Source of the DNA: Tetraselmis striata
Taxonomy: Eukaryota > Chlorophyta > Chlorodendrophyceae > Chlorodendrales > Chlorodendraceae
Direction: 5' to 3'
Length of the DNA: 64,000 nucleotides
Assembly (NCBI GenBank): GCA_006384855.1
Contig: VCJN01000373.1
Location: forward strand, 1-64,000
Part shown: piece by piece, positions 59,079 to 64,000 of the stretch
Layout of the letters: every line of letters begins with the position of its first letter
Position numbering within the stretch: the stretch's first letter is position 1
Position numbers and translations under genes: made by a program
Notes under the pieces: model-generated
Database searches by the model: none
Told to the model about the DNA's origin: nothing
Seen by the model: the letters and a program-made list of their open reading frames with translations, nothing else

Positions 59079-59819
59079 TCACCGCCCGGACGTCGTGCCC
59101 GAGCTTGGGGCCGAGGGTACGGATGGGTTCAGAAGGATACGGCGCATGTCGACCCCCGTCGCACGGTTGCGGGTCGCCAGATCGCTGAATAGCATGGCGA
59201 CTTGTGTGGCACAGTCGGTACCAGGGGGCTGGCGGATCGGGGGCTGGCGGGACTGGCGGCGCAAAACGCGGCGGAGACGGCGGATAGCAGATGGGGGTCG
59301 GGTGCCTGTGAATTCCTTTGCGGCAATGGTAGTTGGGATTTTGAGGGGTTGGGCTCTGCCGCTGCGCGGCGTATCGATAGGGCCGCCGACCGCGGCCTCC
59401 TGTTGCTCCTCGGGTCTGTTGGTGTCCATGTTGGCTGTTCTCACTGGTAGTCTCATGTGGAGCTTGCTCTTCACGCCGCTGTACCGTTGCGTGCCTGCAA
59501 CCATACCATCCTGAGCGCAGGCCGGCAGTTGGCATGGGGCGGGCAACAAGTGGAAGTCGGGTGCCTGCGATTTTGTAGTGATGGCAGTTCGGATCTTGGG
59601 GAGTTGGGTCTTGCCGCCACGCGGCGTATCGAGAGCGGCGCCGACCGCGGCCTTCTGTTGCTCATCGGGTCTGTTGATGTCCATGGTGGCTGTATTAGTG
59701 AAGATCTCCTGTGGAGCCTGCTCTTCACGCCTATGTGGGCACTGGCCGGCAGTTGGCCTGGTGGTGGATCGTCCGGTCGTCGGGCGGTCCACTGTTTCAT
59801 AGAAGTACATTACCATCAC
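59079..59819 (-). CDS. Hypothetical ORF with an internal duplication
   Basis: 246 codons, open, with two related halves. Residues around 35-100 contain ATMDINRPDEQQKAAVGAAL and DTPRGGKTQLPKIRTAITTK. Residues around 125-190 contain ANMDTNRPEEQQEAAVGGPI and DTPRSGRAQPLKIPTTIAAK. At DNA level 59338-59490 and 59587-59740 are the duplicated segments (period about 250 bp). Substitutions conserve the protein reading, suggesting past coding selection. No family recognised; it could be the ORF1 of a retroelement. The N-terminal 30 residues are low complexity. Confidence 0.35.
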   Translation of the reverse strand: MMVMYFYETVDRPTTGRSTTRPTAGQCPHRREEQAPQEIFTNTATMDINRPDEQQKAAVGAALDTPRGGKTQLPKIRTAITTKSQAPDFHLLPAPCQLPACAQDGMVAGTQRYSGVKSKLHMRLPVRTANMDTNRPEEQQEAAVGGPIDTPRSGRAQPLKIPTTIAAKEFTGTRPPSAIRRLRRVLRRQSRQPPIRQPPGTDCATQVAMLFSDLATRNRATGVDMRRILLNPSVPSAPSSGTTSGR

Positions 59820-59847
59820 CAGTAGAGCCGCGCCGGCTCGCCAGGAT

Positions 59848-60057
59848 TTAGTACATACGCAGTACTTCGCCCGATGTTAAGGGCCGGCTGGAAAGTGAGA
59901 AGTTTTTCGGTTTAGTTGTCGATGAGCATGCAGTAGTGCTCACGAAATCTCTCTCCTTATTTGTAGAGAGTAGCATCTCATCGGCAGATTTGATGCCGCG
60001 AGAAGCCTCCTTGATAGCGTCGTCTAGTTGAGTAACGCGTCTATCGAACGGGGACAT
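59848..60057 (-). CDS. Short hypothetical, coiled-coil-like
   Basis: 70 codons, SPFDRRVTQLDDAIKEASRG then IKSADEMLLSTNKERDF, predicted helical with heptad-like spacing. It lies directly upstream of the duplicated ORF on the same strand and could be its 5' part after a frameshift. No domain. Confidence 0.25.
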   Translation of the reverse strand: MSPFDRRVTQLDDAIKEASRGIKSADEMLLSTNKERDFVSTTACSSTTKPKNFSLSSRPLTSGEVLRMY

Positions 60058-60258
60058 ACCCTCCGAAGGGCCAGCCTTGTGGTCGTTATTCCTCCAAGCT
60101 TACTTATATGCATGGGGATACTAGTAAGATGATGGCCGCAAGTTGCTTTTTAAGCGGTTGAATTTGGTCATTGTGCTCAGATTCGTGACAAATCGAGTGA
60201 ACGGAAATCAGAGCGCCGGTAGGCACGGCGAGAGAATGAGCAATCACACTTACTGCAG

Positions 60259-60316
60259 CCGCCGCATTCTATGCGGCGGGCTATAATTATACGGAAAACC
60301 GGCATTTTCAAATGCC
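60259..60316. other. Two adjacent perfect hairpins
   Basis: CCGCCGCAT/ATGCGGCGG with a 3-nt loop (60259-60279), then after 20 bp GGCATTT/AAATGCC with a 2-nt loop (60301-60316), the latter enlarged by flanking ACC/GGT complementarity. They lie in non-coding sequence between element remnants and could mark an element end or an RNA structure. Confidence 0.6.
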
Positions 60317-60574
60317 CCGCCGGTCTCATCCAGCTATACTCCGCATGCCGCGTACAACTAAATCCACGACATTTGAAAACGCTAAGTTATTCAATCGCCG
60401 GTTCGGCGCCCCCGGTCCCATGACTACGAGTAGTTTTCACTCATAGCGCACAAGCCGTGCTGTTGGAAAATAATTCGGTCATTGACGTTCAATTATGAGT
60501 CTTGCAGAATGCTTCTGCAATTTGCTTCTTGAGCGTCGTCTACCCACTCCAGGCATGGCTTTCCGTAAGTTGTT

Positions 60575-60700
60575 ATTCATTTTTACATCAGGGTTGTAAC
60601 ATATGCGCACTACAAACAAAACTAACAACAACTATAAAAGGTTGCCAACAAAAGAGAGACATAAGCCTGAAACCAAGGTCGAGCAAGAGGCCAGGGAGCC
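60575..60700 (+). repeat. Dispersed repeat copy (GCGCACTACAAACAAAACTA type)
   Basis: The same block order as 13112-13265: TTTACATCAGGGTTGTAACA, GCGCACTAC, AAAAGGTTGCCAACAAAAG, GACATAAGCCTGAAACCAAG and a longer purine-rich AACCAAG tail reaching about 60810. Confidence 0.65.
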
Positions 60701-60839
60701 AAGAACCAAGGAAGAGCCAAGGGAACTACGAAGTCGCCAAGCTGCCAGGAACCAAAGGGTCAAGTGAAGCACTGAAGCCAAGGAACGACCAAAAAGACCG
60801 AAAGGGAACATGAAACCAATAGGGACCACCGCCCCGGGG

Positions 60840-62622
60840 TAGGCCATCAGCCGCGGCGAGTACGCTTGCAGCCAATGACCCGGGTCATAGCAACATAGGC
60901 CAACGAGCGACGTGACGCAGGCGCCGGAGCACCATCATGTGCCGCGCGCGCCTCCGCGAGCCCGCCAAGAAGGTTGTCTGCATGTGCCATGTTGATGAGC
61001 AAGGAGAAACGGCGGCGCCACGTAGACAAGAGCTGGCCGATTTTTTGGCCAGTGTGTGTGTGGCTAGCTTTCGCAGCTCCATCAAGAAGGACTCAGCGTG
61101 CGGGGCCAACGAGCCAAACTCGGAAACGACGAAAGGAACAAAGCGAAGCATGCCGGTGGCGTTTCGGACACCCTCGTCAAACTTCTGGATTTGTGGCGCA
61201 ATGCAGTCGTTGGATCCGAGCTTGACACGCCGAGGATAGGGGCAATGGTGGTATCGACAGCAACCGTGTTCCCGCGGATACCACCATACCCAAAAAGCCC
61301 AACATCGGCCGGCCGGCCGTCGCTGCCCTCCGGAAGAGAAACAAGCACCGACGGGTCCGTGAAGATCTGGACACCCATGCCCAGGGCGGACATCACGGCG
61401 TGGCAAACGTCGGAAAGGCCATGTGCCGCCCACTCGTGTGCGCCGGCGTGATTGGAGTCGCCCCCAGAGCAACGTGCCACGTGATCAGTGTACACGACCG
61501 CCTAAGCTGAAGGAGTGAATTCCACACCAACATCCTCAAAACGGGCCAGCATGTCTTGCACCGAGAAGGAGCAAAAAAGCACAAGAGCATGGCTCGCTAA
61601 GGGAGAGGACGGGAGCCGCCGGAAGGCCAAATAATGGGCGGCAAGCGGCAACGCGGAACATGGAATCGTAGTACTCAGATGAACGCTCACGGACTTCACC
61701 AAGTTAGGCGACCCTAATTTGGAGGATCAGTTACCAAGAACGTTGTCGCATCGCGTAAGAGGCGGCCTCGGAAGCGGCTGCTGTCAGGGCCACTTGCATG
61801 CATACGCGCAGCAAGCTTTGCGAAGCGGACCGTGTGGATGCGGTGGCTCAAGGTTTCCTGGACTTTCTGCATGGAGTGCAAGGGGAAGTCTGAGTAATGC
61901 GGGATAGCTTGGAGGTCGGCCGCCGAGCGCATCGCACACGCCGGCTCAGCCCCGGCGGCCGAGCAGCCGGCACGGGCAACGTGGGAGCGCTTGGTCGGAG
62001 GGGAGCAACTTTAGGGCAGAGGCCAGCGGCCCCGCTAGATCCTCGAGCATAGCGTCTCCACTGACGCTCGTCAACGACACGGGTATATATGAGCAGCGCG
62101 AAGCTCGACAGCCCACATCGGCGCCGACACGTTGGCGCCGGGGTCAGGCGCCAACGTTGGCGTGGCCAAAGCCTGGTGAATCGAGGACGCCCCAACAAGG
62201 TAGAGGCTATGAGGGCTGGATACGCCTGACGGCTCGGAAAGGAACGCCCCGGCGTCGCTCAGGGTGGCGTGTTGAGCACGGAGGAAAGTCACAGCTTGGC
62301 CAACCACAAGGGCGGCAACGCCGATGTGGGAGGCATCTGCGATAACCACATTATCGCCGATGCCGAGGCCCCCAAATTGGACCGGGAGGAACAATTGCGT
62401 GCGCATGGAGGGCGTATCCAAGAGGTCCGGGCTAACACACCAAATGCCGGCGAGCGTTGAAAACGCGGCGGCGTCTAGATCTTCAAGGAAGGACGTAGTA
62501 GTGTCGCCATACCCCTCAGAGCGACCCACGCCCTGAGGCGTGGAGCGGAGGTGGTGGCCGAAACGACGGCCGCAAACTTGCAGCAAACGAGTACCAGTGT
62601 GGGAGTGGAAGTGGGCGGCCAA
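60840..62622 (-). pseudogene. Third RT/endonuclease retroelement remnant
   Basis: Minus-strand frames with at least four breaks carry the C-terminal half of an RT-type retroelement protein. 62622-62071 has LFLPVQFGGLGIGDNVVIAD, the post-RT G-G-L-G segment. 61932-61502 has fragmentary helical pieces. 61495-61082 has HEWAAHGLSDVCHAVMSALG, then SDGRPADVGLFGYGG (61315) and VAVDTTIAP (61258), a P-D...D pattern with spacing like the restriction-like endonuclease of R2-type elements. In a shifted frame 61142-61083 gives FVPFVVSEFGSLAPHAESFL, the characteristic C-terminal segment also seen at 12460. The RT catalytic motifs are absent. It is probably the same lineage as the 10.7-12.8 kb remnant. Confidence 0.6.
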
Positions 62623-62689
62623 ACCGATAAGCCGGGAGCCAAATTGGTGAAAATTTTCGACCGTCAGGTCCCGGGCGAATCATCGCTGC

Positions 62690-62765
62690 CTAAACCGCCG
62701 CTGTAGAGACGACGCTGCAGCAGGGGTTTCACTGGTGCCTGTCCTGTCCCGGGGCCGGGAAAAAT
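62690..62765 (-). repeat. Dispersed module, copy 3 of 4
   Basis: On the minus strand: CCCCGGGACAGGACAGG, then GTGAAACCCCTGCTGCAGCG and GGTTTAGGCAGCGATG. The frame reads GPGTGQAPVKPLLQRRLYSG before a stop, paralleling copy 1. It abuts the 5' side of the retroelement remnant at 60840-62622. Confidence 0.65.
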
Positions 62766-63192
62766 ACAAAAGCGCGCAGACCGCCACGTCACGAGTTCTC
62801 CGCGGCACTGCGCGCGCGGAGCGAGACAGCGCGTCACAGCAGGCTCAAGACAGCGATCGTTGCGAACAGCGCAGCAGCGCAGCAGCAGCAGCACCCCAAT
62901 TGACGGCACGCCCGTCTCCAGCCCGTGCAACCAGCAGCATCAGCCGCAGTACGTCCGACTCTACCCCCTCCCGGTCCCGTCAGCAGCAGCAGTAGCAGCA
63001 GCACGCACGACTACCCCGTGTAACCCCGTGTAACTCTTCAGGCCGAAACCGCCCGTAGGTCTACGACAGCTACTCGCGTCGTACAGGGGCTCCATCGGGC
63101 ACCTGTCGCACGACAGCCTTCACCACTCGCCAACCCTGCGCCCACAGCTCACCCTGTATGCTACTAGCCCCAACGACCGACGGCCTTCAGAG
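62766..63192. other. 5' flank of the terminal gene with CAG repeats
   Basis: Contains GCAGCAGCAGCAGC-type runs at about 62868-62893 and 62981-63002. Probably promoter and 5' UTR of the plus-strand gene starting at 63193. Confidence 0.5.
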
Positions 63193-64000
63193 ATGAAGCC
63201 CCAAAGCCGCGCCCGGAAGGAAGTCGACCGGCTGGCGCCGGACCCCAAGCAGCTGAAACGCACAGCACCGCCCGCCAGTGGCAAGAAGTCTGCGCCGTGG
63301 AAATTCGAGCGGCCGGCAGGGACGGCCGCGAAGCGCAAGGGCGCGGCCAGCAACGTGCCCAAGTCGAAGGCGGTGCGGTCGTCGCTACTGGGGATGAAGA
63401 CGAAGGCAGACCTCCAGGCGCTGCTGCCACACGCTCGGCCGCTCAAGGACTTCGTGGTCGGAGAGGAAGTGGAGGTGAGCTATGCGTCTGGGTGTGCTAA
63501 GGGTGGGGGGTGAGCCAGGCACAGCAGGTGCTGGCGTTTCCGACCGTGCCAATGGAGTGGGCGAGTAGCGGGTCCAATACCGCGGGGGGCTATGTGGGTA
63601 GCATCGGTGGCACCCATAAGCAGTACGCCGGCGCGCTGTGATCGACAGGTGTTCGACAAAATGCAGAAGGGATACACGTACGTGCGGGAGTGCAAGCCGG
63701 GCGACAGGTCCAGCTTCGCCAAGGGCTTCGAGCCGGCGTACTCGCCGCAGGAAATGATCGAGATGGGCATATTTGAGGGGAAGTACATCAACGACAAGGT
63801 GCGGAGTCCAGTGAGGGAGCGGATAGAGGGGCGATGGGCCAAATGCCAACATGGCCATCATACCAGGGTGGCGGTGGCCGCACATTGTAATGCTGCGGCT
63901 GACCAAAGCCTGTCTGGGGGAGGGCGATGGCAGGTGTTTGAGTTCCCGCGAGAGTGGTTTGAGGCGGGCTTGAAGGCGGGCACCCTGAGCGTGGCGCGGC
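63193..64000 (+). CDS. Conserved-looking hypothetical protein, 3' end outside window
   Basis: Three exons seen: 63193-63474, 63649-63798 and 63934 to the window end, all phase 0 with gtgagc or gtgcgg donors and CAG acceptors. The first 60 residues are Lys/Arg/Pro/Ala-rich (KSAPWKFERPAGTAAKRKG), followed by MKTKADLQALLPHARPLKDF. Exon 2 reads MQKGYTYVRECKPGDRSSFA and FEPAYSPQEMIEMGIFEGKY with INDK. Exon 3 starts VFEFPREWFEAGLKAGTLSV. The G-F-E-P-x-Y-S-P-x-E-M, G-x-F-E-G-K-Y and E-F-P-x-E-W-F segments look like a compact conserved domain, but I cannot name the family. The gene is cut by the window end, so the C-terminus is unknown. Confidence 0.65.

Overview
This is nuclear DNA of a photosynthetic eukaryote, most likely a green alga. 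The basis is GC-rich coding sequence, genes split by many short introns with gtgcg-type donors and CAG acceptors, a plastid-type GNAT/serotonin N-acetyltransferase-like gene, and satellite and interstitial motifs of the CCCTAAA/TTAGGG kind. The species cannot be named from the sequence. No operons, rRNA, CRISPR or bacterial signals were seen, and I recognised no tRNA gene by eye. Exon models were built by hand from splice signals and reading phase, without transcript evidence.

Layout. 1-4.9 kb: a (GT)n microsatellite with a possible terminal exon, then a family 8 glycosyltransferase gene (minus). 4.9-13.3 kb: mobile DNA, namely a retroelement with an intact 1,491-codon reverse transcriptase ORF (minus), a short 3' tail of a sibling copy in the opposite orientation, and a dead reverse transcriptase/endonuclease copy enclosed by long inverted repeats. 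13.7-22.9 kb: a six-exon GNAT acetyltransferase (plus), a hypothetical ORF (minus), and a 12-exon multi-pass membrane protein resembling XK-related scramblases (minus). 24.2-28.9 kb: an intronless 1,552-residue ankyrin-repeat/protein-kinase gene (plus). 29.3-32.3 kb: a diverged terminal-inverted-repeat (TIR) DNA element and a foldback repeat. 32.8-40.75 kb: a 12-exon TPR-like gene (plus) whose last intron holds a 25-copy satellite of about 77 bp. 42.7-43.9 kb: a possible START/polyketide-cyclase-like gene (minus). 45.2-49.6 kb: three near-identical 1,346-bp TIR elements in tandem with two 176-bp spacers. 49.9-62.7 kb: a graveyard of elements, with a truncated copy of the first retroelement, a tyrosine recombinase remnant, a retroelement remnant with RNase H, gag-like ORFs, and a third reverse transcriptase/endonuclease remnant. 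63.2-64 kb: the first three exons of a conserved but unnamed gene running off the window.

The host genes (glycosyltransferase, acetyltransferase, membrane protein, ankyrin kinase, TPR protein) show no shared pathway. What ties the window together is mobile DNA: at least three reverse transcriptase lineages, a tyrosine-recombinase lineage, one TA-targeting TIR family, several short dispersed modules, and an unusual density of G/C homopolymer tracts of 12-26 nt lying in introns and spacers but in no modelled exon.
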